A stretch of DNA of 64,000 bases from JBMDXB01 sp048594975 (GTDB lineage: Bacteria; Acidobacteriota; Vicinamibacteria; Vicinamibacterales; 2-12-FULL-66-21), in the NCBI GenBank assembly GCA_048594975.1, contig JBMDXQ010000095.1, forward strand, positions 54,588 to 118,587. Direction: 5' to 3'. Numbering within the stretch: the first letter of the stretch is position 1; the number at the start of each line of letters is the position of its first letter. Of this stretch, positions 41,920 through 50,520 are shown one piece after another. The notes beneath the pieces are model-generated. The model saw only the letters and a program-made list of their open reading frames with translations. It was not told the origin of the DNA and did no database searches. The position numbers and the translations under genes were made by a program.

Positions 41920-43875
41920 ATGCCGCCGCGCTTTTCAGCCTCGGCGATCGGGATCCAGTCGCTCTCGGCGGTCATCGCGAGGCCGGATCCGTCCGCCACG
42001 ACCTGGTCGCGGCTCGAGCCGCTGCCGACCAGCGACGACGTGTCGGAGGCGCTGCAGGCGAAGGTGGCCGACCCGCTCTGGATGCTGGCGCGGCAGTGGC
42101 AGTTCAACGAGTTCCAGGGCGAGGACGCCGGGAGTCCCATCAAGGCGACGTTTCGCATCAGCGGCGTCCCGATCACGTCGCTTGCGGCCAGCGGCGTCAC
42201 CCCGGTCGCGCTCGACGGCGCGGCGCCGATCGAGGCGCTGGTGGAGCGCGAGCAGGTGCTGCCCGCGCACCCGAAGCTGAACGCGCAGGCGGGGCAGCAG
42301 CTGATGCGCTACCTGCGCGCCGCCGGGCTCGGCGGCGTCGCGGCGAAGCTCGTCGATGACTTCCCGGCGCCAATCGAGAAGCCGAAGGACCCGGTCGGCG
42401 ACAACGCCGGCTTCGTGTGGAACGCGCTGCTCGATCGCAAGGCAGTCGATGCGCGCACCGTCGCCGCCGAGCTGCGCCCGCGGCTCGGCAACGACGCGGC
42501 GCTCGACGCGTTCGGCTCCAGCCTGGGGGCAACACCCGCGCAGCTGTCGGCCTTCCGGAGCGCGGCCTCGCGCTGGATGCAGTGGCTCGCCGATCTCGCG
42601 GTCGAGGGCGGCGCGCCCGGCGCGAGTCCTTACTGGCAGCCGCAGCGGCTCGAGTACTCGTTCAGTCTGCAGGCCGACGGCACGCAGCCGCTGCTCCGGC
42701 TGGACGCCGACGAGTACACGGACGGGAAGCTGGATTGGCACACGTTCACCTTGAGTGCCGCGCAGGCGGGTGCCGCGCCGGGCGCGCAACTGATCGAGGT
42801 GGAGCCCAAGCGCCCGCAGATGCCGACCATTGCTCGCTATCCGGGCATGCCGGCCGATCGCTACTGGGAGTTCGAGGACGGGCGCGTCAACTTCGGCATG
42901 CTCGGCGCCGCCAAGACCGACCTGGCGCGTATCGCGGTGATCGAGTACGCCCTGGTGTTCGGCAACGACTGGTTCACGCTGCCGATCACCCTCCCGGTCA
43001 ACGCCCTCTACAAGGTGGACGGCTTCGAGGTGGTCGACAACTTCGGCATCCCCGCCGTCATCCCGCCTGCGAAGAACCCGGACGGCTCACAGTGGACGAT
43101 GTACGAGATGAGCGTGGCCGCGGCGACGGGCACGCCGCGTCCGCGTCTGACCGATCGTCTGTACCTGTGCCCGGCGGTGTCGGCGCTCGAGGGGCCTCCG
43201 CTCGAGCACGTCCTGATGATGCGTGACGAGATGGCGAACATGGTCTGGGGGATCGAGAAGCGCGTGCAGGGCACGTCGGGTGAGCCGCTCGACCGCAAGT
43301 TCGAGAGCAACCGCCTCTCGACCACGCAGGAGCTGCGTCCGCCGGCCGACGCGGTGGTCGTCCCCTCCGGGGCGCCGCTGCACTATCGGCTGCAGACCCC
43401 GGTCGCGGCACATTGGATCCCGTTCCTGCCGGTGCGCAAGGCGGGCGCGACGCCGGCGAACTGGGCGATCCAGCTGCAGCGCGGCGTGGTCACCCACTTC
43501 TACCAGGTCACGGAGACACGTCTCGACGACCCGCGCAATGCCGGCTACAAGGCGTTCATCCTGCGGATGCGCGAGGCACCGTTCGTCGAGAAGAAGGGCC
43601 CGGAAGGTTCAGAGGACAATCTCCTGCAAGGCTTCATGTTCCACCCGCGTGGCAGCATCCTGCGGCTCGACCCGAACGCGCAGGTGGAGACCGACTATCT
43701 GCGGATCGAGGAGGAGGAGGTGCCGCGCGACGGGATCGAGCTGACGCGCGCCTTCAACTACGCCCGCGACGCGCGCGGCCGCGGCCTGCTGTGGATCGGG
43801 CGGCGGAAGAAGACCGGCCGCGGCGAAGGATCGAGCGGCCTGCGGTTCGACGTGATCCGGCGGGGGAGGGGGTGA
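41920..43875 (+). CDS. Uncharacterised 'DPLW...ARQWQ' protein, fourth gene of the cluster
   Basis: A 651-residue soluble protein. The most striking block is at residues 51-74: DPLWMLARQWQFNEFQGEDA then GSPI, a string I have met in unnamed proteins from several phyla but never with a function. Other blocks: RYWEFEDGRVNFGMLGAAKT, LVFGNDWFTLPITLPVNALY, and a C-terminal ILRLDPNAQVETDYLRIEEE followed by LTRAFNYARDARGRGLLWIG. Strand-rich with many aromatics, no signal peptide. A strong G-run (AGGGGGG) precedes the ATG. Its TGA overlaps a GTG (43872-43875), so a further coupled gene once began here, but that frame now looks degraded. Confidence 0.75.
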   Translation: MPPRFSASAIGIQSLSAVIARPDPSATTWSRLEPLPTSDDVSEALQAKVADPLWMLARQWQFNEFQGEDAGSPIKATFRISGVPITSLAASGVTPVALDGAAPIEALVEREQVLPAHPKLNAQAGQQLMRYLRAAGLGGVAAKLVDDFPAPIEKPKDPVGDNAGFVWNALLDRKAVDARTVAAELRPRLGNDAALDAFGSSLGATPAQLSAFRSAASRWMQWLADLAVEGGAPGASPYWQPQRLEYSFSLQADGTQPLLRLDADEYTDGKLDWHTFTLSAAQAGAAPGAQLIEVEPKRPQMPTIARYPGMPADRYWEFEDGRVNFGMLGAAKTDLARIAVIEYALVFGNDWFTLPITLPVNALYKVDGFEVVDNFGIPAVIPPAKNPDGSQWTMYEMSVAAATGTPRPRLTDRLYLCPAVSALEGPPLEHVLMMRDEMANMVWGIEKRVQGTSGEPLDRKFESNRLSTTQELRPPADAVVVPSGAPLHYRLQTPVAAHWIPFLPVRKAGATPANWAIQLQRGVVTHFYQVTETRLDDPRNAGYKAFILRMREAPFVEKKGPEGSEDNLLQGFMFHPRGSILRLDPNAQVETDYLRIEEEEVPRDGIELTRAFNYARDARGRGLLWIGRRKKTGRGEGSSGLRFDVIRRGRG

Positions 43876-44210
43876 GCGACGCCATCCTGGTCTCCGGAAC
43901 TTCTTCGAGGCCCCGGGTCTGGAGCGCATCAGGCACCCGGCGTTCCGACCCATGCAGATCGGCCCTCGATCGGCTGTCAAGGAGATCGTTCAGCTCTTCA
44001 CGAAGTCGACGGCTCGCCTCGATGAGCACGCGCAGGTGCTGCAGGATTGAAGGCTCGTGCAATGCCGTGTTTTCGACACGTCGGGGAACTTCTTTCACGA
44101 CGATCCGAACGAAATGCTCGGGGTTTCGGCCCACTTCACTCCCCGCCGGTCCGATTCGCAAGCAGAATGCCAGCGCGTATCAGACGCATACGTCATCCGA
44201 GCCGTGACGA
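43872..44210 (+). pseudogene. Possible degenerate fifth gene of the giant cluster
   Basis: A GTG overlapping the previous stop opens VSDAILVSG, but this frame then reads low-complexity Ser/Arg sequence. In the next frame a more protein-like stretch starts at once (NFFEAPGLERIRHPAFRPMQ, then EIVQLFTKSTARLDEHAQVL) and ends at 44050; a third frame from 44057 gives VFDTSGNFFHDDPNEMLG. One or two single-base shifts in a small gene would explain this. The evidence is compositional only. The rest of the gap to 44396 shows no clear gene. Confidence 0.35.
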
Positions 44211-44396
44211 GGCGATCAGGTGTGCTCTTCTGCGGGGGTCAAGCCCCAGAATCGGGCCAGCAGCCTGAACGGCTGGATAGCATCCGGCTTGCACATCAAT
44301 ACGGCTATGGCTCAGATGCCGTCGCCGAGAGACCGCCGCCGACTCCAAAGGCCGCTCCGCCTGCGCAAGCCCGCCGAACGACGTCAACGGAGCGTC

Positions 44397-44582
44397 GTGA
44401 CCCGTGCGGAGTACAACGATCTGATTGAAGTGCTGAACGCACGCGGCGAGATCATCGACGGTCTGCGGCGCGACCTCGACGTGCAGTTCAAGCGTATCGC
44501 GCAGATACAGGCTGAACTCGATACGATCAAGCACGCGTGGACGAAGATGCGCGCGTCCGCCGCCGACCGCAAGTCCACGTAG
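44397..44582 (+). CDS. Small coiled-coil protein
   Basis: About 61 residues from GTG 44397: TRAEYNDLIEVLNARGEIID, then a helix with RRDLDVQFKRIAQIQAELDT and KHAWTKMRASA. The spacing of Leu/Ile/Val suggests a short coiled coil, perhaps an oligomerisation or docking peptide. In-frame ATGs at 44307 and 44316 would add an arginine-rich extension; I prefer the GTG because good sequence character begins there. It lies about 520 bp after the giant cluster and may be its last member. Function unknown. Confidence 0.4.
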   Translation: MTRAEYNDLIEVLNARGEIIDGLRRDLDVQFKRIAQIQAELDTIKHAWTKMRASAADRKST

Positions 44583-44678
44583 CGCGTCAGGGCACGTGGC
44601 TCGGCTCACGGCCGGGCGATGGATCGAGCAGGCTGCGTTTTCGACGTGATCCGCAGGGGAGGACTTGGCGCTGACGAG

Positions 44679-45010
44679 TCATGGTGCCACTCCGTTGCCA
44701 GCGCCTGCGGCGCTGCCGTCTCCCAGCGCATGGAGATGCGTCCGCGTACGGACCAGCAGCATACTGCCGCTGAACGCCGGGGTTGCGAAGCACATCTGCC
44801 GCATGTCGTTCGCCGCCAGCAGCTCGAACGTCTCGCCGGCGCGAACGACGTAGACGACGCCATCCTCGCTTGCGAAATATAGGCGGCCTGCCGCGGCCAC
44901 GGGAGGGGCTGAAGCCGCCGGCATCCGCCGCGATCCGTTGCTGACACAGCCGCCTCCCGGTCTTCACGTGATATCGCCACACTCGCGTTCCGCCCGCGCT
45001 CCCGTGAGTG
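44679..45010 (-). pseudogene. PQQ/BamB-like beta-propeller fragment, frameshifted
   Basis: Two minus-strand frames join into one propeller end. The first gives TRVWRYHVKTGRRLCQQRIA; after a single-base shift near 44912 the second continues ASAPPVAAAGRLYFASEDGV then VYVVRAGETFELLAANDMRQ and ends in LLVRTRTHLHALGD. These are typical PQQ-binding/BamB-like blades (GRLYFASEDGxVYxV). The N-terminal blades are missing. The rest of the 44583-45265 gap holds nothing recognisable apart from the peptidase's ribosome-binding site. Confidence 0.7.
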
Positions 45011-45265
45011 GTGACATGGTCCTCACTCGACGCGCGATCGGAAGGAGCAGTCGCGGTTGAGTCGTGAGACAGCGTGAAAGACAGCGAAGCCGGTCTTGTC
45101 GCAGTGGCCAGCCCTCGCCCGTGCATCAGACGCGCCCGCTCCGGCTCGCGCACAGCACATTCACGTCAGCCGAACCGCGACAGCGATACCGCTGTGCTAT
45201 CGTTCCTGCCCTCTCCCTGCCGCGCGCTCAGTGTCGCGCCGGGTTGAGGAAACGAGGAGCATCCG

Positions 45266-46861
45266 ATGAGGCGCCGCGGCATCATCACGTGCTGTCTGTT
45301 CGCTGTCGCCATTGCCGCTGGAACGTCGATCGACGCGCAGCGGCCGCCGGCATCGCGGCCAGCCGCGCAACCGCCCGCCGGGCAGCCGTCGCCGCCGCCA
45401 GCGGTTCCCCTCCGGCCTGAAGACGGTCCGATGCCCCGTCAGGCGCCGAGGGTCGAGTCGGCGGTCACGACCGAGCACTCGGTGGCGATCAAGGGTCAGC
45501 GTGTCCCGTATCGCGCGATGGCCGGAACGCAGCCGGTGTGGGGCCCTGGCGGCGACCCGATCGCCTCGCTGTTCTACGTGTACTACGAACGGGCGGATGT
45601 GCAGGACCGCATCCGTCGGCCGCTGTTCATCTCCTTCAACGGCGGCCCGGGATCCGCGTCGGTGTGGATGCACATCGGCTACACCGGCCCGAAGTTCGTG
45701 AACATCGATCCCGAAGGGCACCCTGTCCAGCCCTACGGCGTGAGCGACAATCCGAACTCGATCCTCGACATCGCTGACATCGTGTACGTCGACCCGGTGA
45801 ACACCGGGTTCTCGAGGATCATCGGGGATGCCGATCGCCGCCAGTTCTTCGGCGTCAACGAAGACATCGAGTACCTTGCGCGATGGATCGACACATTCGT
45901 GTCGAAGCACGATCGCTGGCGCTCGCCGAAGTTCCTGATCGGCGAGAGCTACGGGACGACACGCGTGTCGGGGCTCGCCGGCCGGCTTCAGGACGCGCAC
46001 TGGATGTACCTGAACGGGGTGATTCTGGTGTCGCCGACGGGTCTCGGCGTCCCGCGGCAGGGGCCCGTCGCCAGTGCGCTTCCGCTGCCGTATTACGCAG
46101 CAACCGCCTGGTATCACAAGGCGCTCGCCCCCGAGCTGCAGCGGCGTACCCTCGATGACCTGCTACCCGAGGTGGAGCGCTATACGCTCCAGACCTATCT
46201 CCCCGCGCTCGCGCGCGGCGGCAGCCTGCCCGACGGCGAACGCCGCGCCGTCGCCGCGCAGGTCGCGCGCTATTCCGGCATCGCGGAGCAGGTCGTGCTC
46301 GACCACAACCTGGCGATCGGCACCGCGTTCTTCTGGAAGGAACTGCTCCGGCGCCGCGGGCTCACCGTCGGTCGGCTCGACTCCCGCTACCTGGGCATGG
46401 ATCGCGAGAATGCCGGCATCACCCGCGATTACGATCCGGCGCTGACCGCCTGGAACCACGCGTTCGCGCCGGCGATCAATGCGTATCTTCGCCACACCCT
46501 GAAGTACGAGACCAGCCTCCAGTACTTCCTGTTCGGCCCGGTCAATCCGTGGAACCGGGAGGGAGACACGACGGGCGAGAACCTGCGGCAGGCGATGGCG
46601 GAGAACCCCCTCCTGCACCTCCTCGTGCAGTCGGGCTACTACGACGGCGGCACCGACTACTTCAGCGCGAAGTACACGATGTGGAACATGGATCCGGGCG
46701 GGCGGCTGGCGAACCGGATGCGGTTCGAGGGGTATCGCAGCGGCCACATGATGTACCTGCGGCACGAGGACCTCGCGACGGCGAACGACCACATCCGCGA
46801 CTTCGTGCGCACCGCACTCGAGCGCGCGAAGGCGCCAGTGCGCTACCAGGACTCGCGCTGA
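45266..46861 (+). CDS. Exported S10-family serine carboxypeptidase
   Basis: A 531-residue exported peptidase with a signal peptide (GIITCCLFAVAIAAGTSIDA) and a proline-rich linker. S10 motifs are complete: the oxyanion block LFISFNGGPGSASVWMHIGY, VDPVNTGFSRIIGD, the nucleophile GESYGTTR, and the C-terminal histidine in RSGHMMYL. S10 enzymes remove C-terminal residues from peptides; bacterial exported members are common in protein-degrading soil bacteria. GAGGAG stands 7 nt before the ATG. The gene stands alone, flanked by the broken propeller gene and a convergent ThuA-like gene. Confidence 0.93.
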   Translation: MRRRGIITCCLFAVAIAAGTSIDAQRPPASRPAAQPPAGQPSPPPAVPLRPEDGPMPRQAPRVESAVTTEHSVAIKGQRVPYRAMAGTQPVWGPGGDPIASLFYVYYERADVQDRIRRPLFISFNGGPGSASVWMHIGYTGPKFVNIDPEGHPVQPYGVSDNPNSILDIADIVYVDPVNTGFSRIIGDADRRQFFGVNEDIEYLARWIDTFVSKHDRWRSPKFLIGESYGTTRVSGLAGRLQDAHWMYLNGVILVSPTGLGVPRQGPVASALPLPYYAATAWYHKALAPELQRRTLDDLLPEVERYTLQTYLPALARGGSLPDGERRAVAAQVARYSGIAEQVVLDHNLAIGTAFFWKELLRRRGLTVGRLDSRYLGMDRENAGITRDYDPALTAWNHAFAPAINAYLRHTLKYETSLQYFLFGPVNPWNREGDTTGENLRQAMAENPLLHLLVQSGYYDGGTDYFSAKYTMWNMDPGGRLANRMRFEGYRSGHMMYLRHEDLATANDHIRDFVRTALERAKAPVRYQDSR

Positions 46862-46906
46862 ACGCCAGAGTGGCGCTTCGCACCAACGCCGTTGCCGGTT
46901 GGCGCC

Positions 46907-47764
46907 TCAGCGCTTTCGTGGTGCGTCCGTCGGGCTCGTAGCGTAGGCCCTCGTGTAGTCGAGTGGTGCGTTCCGAACCACCGACTGGATGCCGCCGAGG
47001 ATGTGCTTCCGGAATTCCGGCGTCGCATAGTCCTCCTTGCGGTGGCCCCACGACGTGTACCACTGCCGTCCCCCGTCGAACTCCTGGTACCACACGGCCG
47101 GGAAGACGTCGCCGAACGTGCTCGGCTTGTCCTTGGGATCGGTGATGGTGCGCAGGTCGTTGACCGCGAGGACCCGCAGGTTCACGCTCATCCGATCGAG
47201 GTAGTAGCACTCGTCGTCTCGCTCCCACGTGTCCGGCAGGTGCGCGAGCGAGGGGTGGTCGCGATCGAGGAGACGCACCGCGAACTTCTGTATCGGCGGA
47301 TGGCGCACGAAGCGCGCGCCGAGCATCGCCGCAAACCAGTCCCAGGTCCGCTCCGTCCCGCTGGCCGAGTGAATGGCCGCGAAGCCGCCGCCCGACTGCA
47401 CGTAGCGCATGAGCGCCACCCGCTGGGCGTCGGTATCGAACACCGTGTTGTTCGTGTTGGAGAACACCAGCGCGCTGTACTGCTGCAGATTGCCGTCCGT
47501 GAAGATCGCCGGGTCGTCCGAGGCATCCACCGCGAACCCGTGCTGCCGTCCGAGGTCGCGGATGGCTTCGATCGACATCGGGATGTTGTCGTGGACGTAG
47601 CCCTTGCCGTTCTTCGTGTACACGAGGACGCGGACCTTCGACCACTCCATCGTCCCGGCCGCGCACTGCCGAGCGGCGGGCTCGATGGCTGTCCGGACCG
47701 GAGTTCCGTTCACCGTGGTAAACGCCAGCACGAGACCGGTTGTCGACGCGAGCCATCTCTTCAT
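46907..47764 (-). CDS. Exported ThuA-domain protein
   Basis: About 285 residues with a signal peptide (MKRWLASTTGLVLAFTTVNG). The ThuA fold is a class-I glutamine-amidotransferase-like domain: VRVLVYTKNGKGYVHDN, YSALVFSNTNNTVF, GGFAAIHSASGTERTWDWFA, and HPSLAHLPDTWERDDECYYL with a probable ligand-binding role, then QWYTSWGHRKEDY. ThuA is linked to trehalose use in rhizobia, but most exported members have no proven substrate; sugar binding or glycan processing is likely. Start ATG 47764 has GAGG upstream. The 293-bp gap to the TonB fragment shows no gene. Confidence 0.87.
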   Translation of the reverse strand: MKRWLASTTGLVLAFTTVNGTPVRTAIEPAARQCAAGTMEWSKVRVLVYTKNGKGYVHDNIPMSIEAIRDLGRQHGFAVDASDDPAIFTDGNLQQYSALVFSNTNNTVFDTDAQRVALMRYVQSGGGFAAIHSASGTERTWDWFAAMLGARFVRHPPIQKFAVRLLDRDHPSLAHLPDTWERDDECYYLDRMSVNLRVLAVNDLRTITDPKDKPSTFGDVFPAVWYQEFDGGRQWYTSWGHRKEDYATPEFRKHILGGIQSVVRNAPLDYTRAYATSPTDAPRKR

Positions 47765-48057
47765 GTTGCGTCCTCTTGCCGATGCTGCTTGCGCGGTCCG
47801 CAGCGCACCGGATGTCAGCATAGCGCGTCGGCGTGTGCGGCGCGAGGAGCAGCCACGCGTCAAAACGCGCGCGACGACCGGTCCATCCGACGCGCTGGAA
47901 TCCGGGCCGGTGCCGGACAGAGCCGTCGTGGATCCGTCAGCGAGGGCTATACGGTCGAGGGATCCCGCAACGAATCCCGACCAGGGGGCAGAGAGTGCCC
48001 GCTGAACGTGGCCGATGCATACCGAGCTCATGGCCATCGCGCTCTTCTGCGTGAACG

Positions 48058-48342
48058 ATGGCACGAGACAAGACGACTGGTCGTCCTGTCGATCTGCTGA
48101 AAGCGCCGGTGGAGCGACTGAAGGGATTCCAGCGTCCCAAGCTTGTGCACGAGGTGAGCCCAGCCTATACACCTGAAGCCACTCGACGCCGCGTGGAGGG
48201 AATCGTGGTGATGGACGCGGTGGCATGCCCGACGGCTCCGTCGGGCCCATCGAGGTCGTTCGGCTGCTGGACCGCGACCTCGATCAGTGTGCGACTGCCG
48301 CCGCGCCATCGTCACCCGCCGACCGCGTCCGAAAACCGCTAG
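48058..48342 (+). pseudogene. TonB C-terminal domain fragment with frameshift
   Basis: The first frame reads RPKLVHEVSPAYTPEATRRR then VEGIVVMDAV; one base is missing near 48222, and the next frame continues MPDGSVGPIEVVRLLDRDLD. Joined, this is a standard TonB C-terminal energy-transducer domain (P.LVHEV.PAYTPEA...G.V.MDAVV.PDGSVG...V..SLD.DLD). The end after DLDQ is also scrambled. The N-terminal part (membrane anchor, linker or BlaR-type domain) is absent. Non-functional remnant. Confidence 0.75.
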
Positions 48343-48374
48343 ACAGGGGCAGTGACGCCGGTCAGCATGACCTC

Positions 48375-49841
48375 ATGGATCTCGACGTCGACGCGTGCTA
48401 CCGCGCGTTCCGCACGCGCGATCCGCGGTTCGATGGACGGCTCTACAGCGGCTGCCGCACGACCGGGATCTTCTGCCGTCCGATCTGCCGCGTTCGGACG
48501 CCCCGTCGCGAGAACATGGTGTTTTTCCCCTCGGCCGCCGCCGCGCGGGCCGCCGGCTTCCGACCGTGCCTGCGCTGCCGGCCCGAGGTCGCGCCAGGCG
48601 TCGCCGCCTGGCGGGGAACGTCCAACACGGTCGCACGTGCGCTCTCGTTGATCGAAGGGGGTGCGCTCGATGAAACGAGCGTGGACAGTCTGGCTGAGCG
48701 TCTCGGCATAGGCGGGCGTCAACTGCGGCGGCTCTTTCGCGAGCATCTCGGCGCGTCTCCGGTCGCTGTTGCACAGACCCGACGAGTGCTGCTCGCCGTC
48801 CAGTTGCTGCGCGAGACGGATCTGTCGATGGCGAACGTCGCGCTCGCCGCAGGATTCGGCAGCATCAGGCGGTTCAATGAGGTCTTCACGCAGCTGTTCC
48901 GCCGCTCTCCCGCTTCGCTACGGAACGTCCGCGGCTCGGTCATGCCCGTGGCATCGTCCAGGGCTCTCGTCATCCGGCTGCCGTACCGTCCGCCATACAA
49001 CTGGCCGGCCATCGCAGCGTTTCTGCAGGCCCGGGCGATTCCGGGGATCGAGTCCGTTTCGGAGGGCCGGTACGTGCGCACGATCGAAATCGATGGCGTG
49101 CACGGCGTGGTCGCCGTGGAGCCGGCGGATGGACGTGCCCTGCAGGTGGCGATCCGTTTTGCGCGGCTGGCGACGCTGCCGGTGATCATCGAACGCCTGC
49201 GGCGCGTCTTCGATCTCGCCGCGGACCCGGAAGGAATCGACGCCCACCTGGCCGTGGATCCCGCGCTCGCGCCGCTCGTGGCGGCGCGGCCGGGATTACG
49301 CGTGCCAGGTGCGTGGGACGGCTTCGAGCTGGTCGTGCGCGCGGTGCTCGGCCAGCAGATTACCGTTCGGGCCGCGGTGGGTCTGGCCGGCCAGCTGGTG
49401 CGGCGTTACGGCGAACGGCTCGCCGAAACGCTGCGCGGCGAGACACCGCTGACGCACGTCTTCCCACGCCCGGAGCGGATCGCGTCCGCCGACCTCACGG
49501 CAATCGGCCTTCCGCGCGCGCGCGCGCGCGCCTTGTCCTCGCTCGCCAGCGCACTGGCCGAGGATCCTCATGTCCTCGATGGTGGACGCAGTCTGAGTGA
49601 ATGCGTGACACGGCTGACACGGTTGCCCGGTATCGGCGAATGGACGGCGCAGTACATCGCGATGCGCGAGCTGCGCGAACCCGACGCATGGCCGGCGGGT
49701 GACATCGGCCTGAAGCGCGCCATCGCACGCCTCGAGGGGCAGGCGCTGACATCACGCCAACTCATCGCGAAGGCGGAGCGGTGGCGGCCCTGGCGCGCCT
49801 ATGCGGCACAGCACCTGTGGGCTTCGGAAGCTTCGCGCTGA
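48375..49841 (+). CDS. Ada-AraC-AlkA fusion DNA-3-methyladenine glycosylase
   Basis: A 488-residue DNA repair regulator-enzyme. Residues 1-75 form the Ada zinc domain with ligands Cys34, Cys38, Cys65 and Cys68 (GIFCRPICR; FRPCLRCRP); the methyl-accepting cysteine should be Cys34. An AraC-type HTH follows (VDSLAERLGIGGRQLRRLFR; VALAAGFGSIRRFNEVF), then the AlkA N-terminal domain and the helix-hairpin-helix glycosylase with LTRLPGIGEWTAQYIAMREL and the catalytic aspartate in WPAGDIGLKRA. It senses methyl damage and removes alkylated bases; the Ada methyltransferase (Ogt) domain is not present. Start ATG 48375 opens the zinc domain directly; no clear ribosome-binding site. Confidence 0.92.
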   Translation: MDLDVDACYRAFRTRDPRFDGRLYSGCRTTGIFCRPICRVRTPRRENMVFFPSAAAARAAGFRPCLRCRPEVAPGVAAWRGTSNTVARALSLIEGGALDETSVDSLAERLGIGGRQLRRLFREHLGASPVAVAQTRRVLLAVQLLRETDLSMANVALAAGFGSIRRFNEVFTQLFRRSPASLRNVRGSVMPVASSRALVIRLPYRPPYNWPAIAAFLQARAIPGIESVSEGRYVRTIEIDGVHGVVAVEPADGRALQVAIRFARLATLPVIIERLRRVFDLAADPEGIDAHLAVDPALAPLVAARPGLRVPGAWDGFELVVRAVLGQQITVRAAVGLAGQLVRRYGERLAETLRGETPLTHVFPRPERIASADLTAIGLPRARARALSSLASALAEDPHVLDGGRSLSECVTRLTRLPGIGEWTAQYIAMRELREPDAWPAGDIGLKRAIARLEGQALTSRQLIAKAERWRPWRAYAAQHLWASEASR

Positions 49842-49873
49842 AAGGGAACCGGCCGGTTTCGCTACTCCTGACA

Positions 49874-50419
49874 ATGCTGATGGCTGCGACGGCCTTCGGC
49901 GCGCCGGCTGCGGGACGAGTGGCGCGTCAGGAAATCGACAACGTCGCACGTTCGCACGTCTCTGTGGCGTCGTGGGTACTTCTATGCGAGTGACGCCGCA
50001 GCCAGCCTCGACTGGGATCGCTTCGCCGTCCACGGCCTGAAACGCGTCCGCGCACAACATGAGCGATCGTCCTATCGGTGTCGCGGAGTGGCGCGAATAC
50101 GCCATCCAGGGAACAGTTGCGGACGATGCGGCGAACGTGGCGTTTGGGGCGATGGCGTCCGGCGCCGTCCCAGCCGATTTCGATGCGGTCGATCTGAGCG
50201 TGCGGGACGCCGCCGGCGCATGGACGTCAGTCCAGATCACGGGCCCCGGGTTCGAAGCGGCTGCAGACAGCGAACCCGCAGGTGAGTATGCAGGTCACGC
50301 GCCACGACGGGCAGGCGCCGCATGACCTCGTCGGTGTCACGCCCGATATCCCGATGACGCCGCCGCTCGCCGCGCTCAGGGAGGGCCGCGACGAGCTGCT
50401 GGACGGGCACTCGGTCTGA
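49874..50419 (+). pseudogene. S41-family peptidase, reduced to fragments in several frames
   Basis: Pieces of one gene can be read in order. First a signal-like start (LTMLMAATAFGAPAAG) and QEIDNVAR; one frame on, FARLCGVVG; one more, YFYASDAAASLDWDRFAVHG, the N-terminal block of exported S41 peptidases. Then from 50059 AEWREYAIQGTVADDAANVA and DFDAVDLSVRDAAGAWTSV, and from 50288 MQVTRHDGQAPHDLVGVTPD then IPMTPPLAALREGRDELLDG, the usual S41 C terminus. At least three frameshifts and deletion of the catalytic centre leave about 180 codons of an expected 500-plus. Confidence 0.75.
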
Positions 50420-50520
50420 TTCGGGAGAGGTGAACAGTCCGTACTCACGCAGTTGAAGGCGAGCTCGATGCACCCGGCTCTCCGTGGCTGGAGCAGCCGC
50501 TATCTCCCTCTCGCCGGGGC

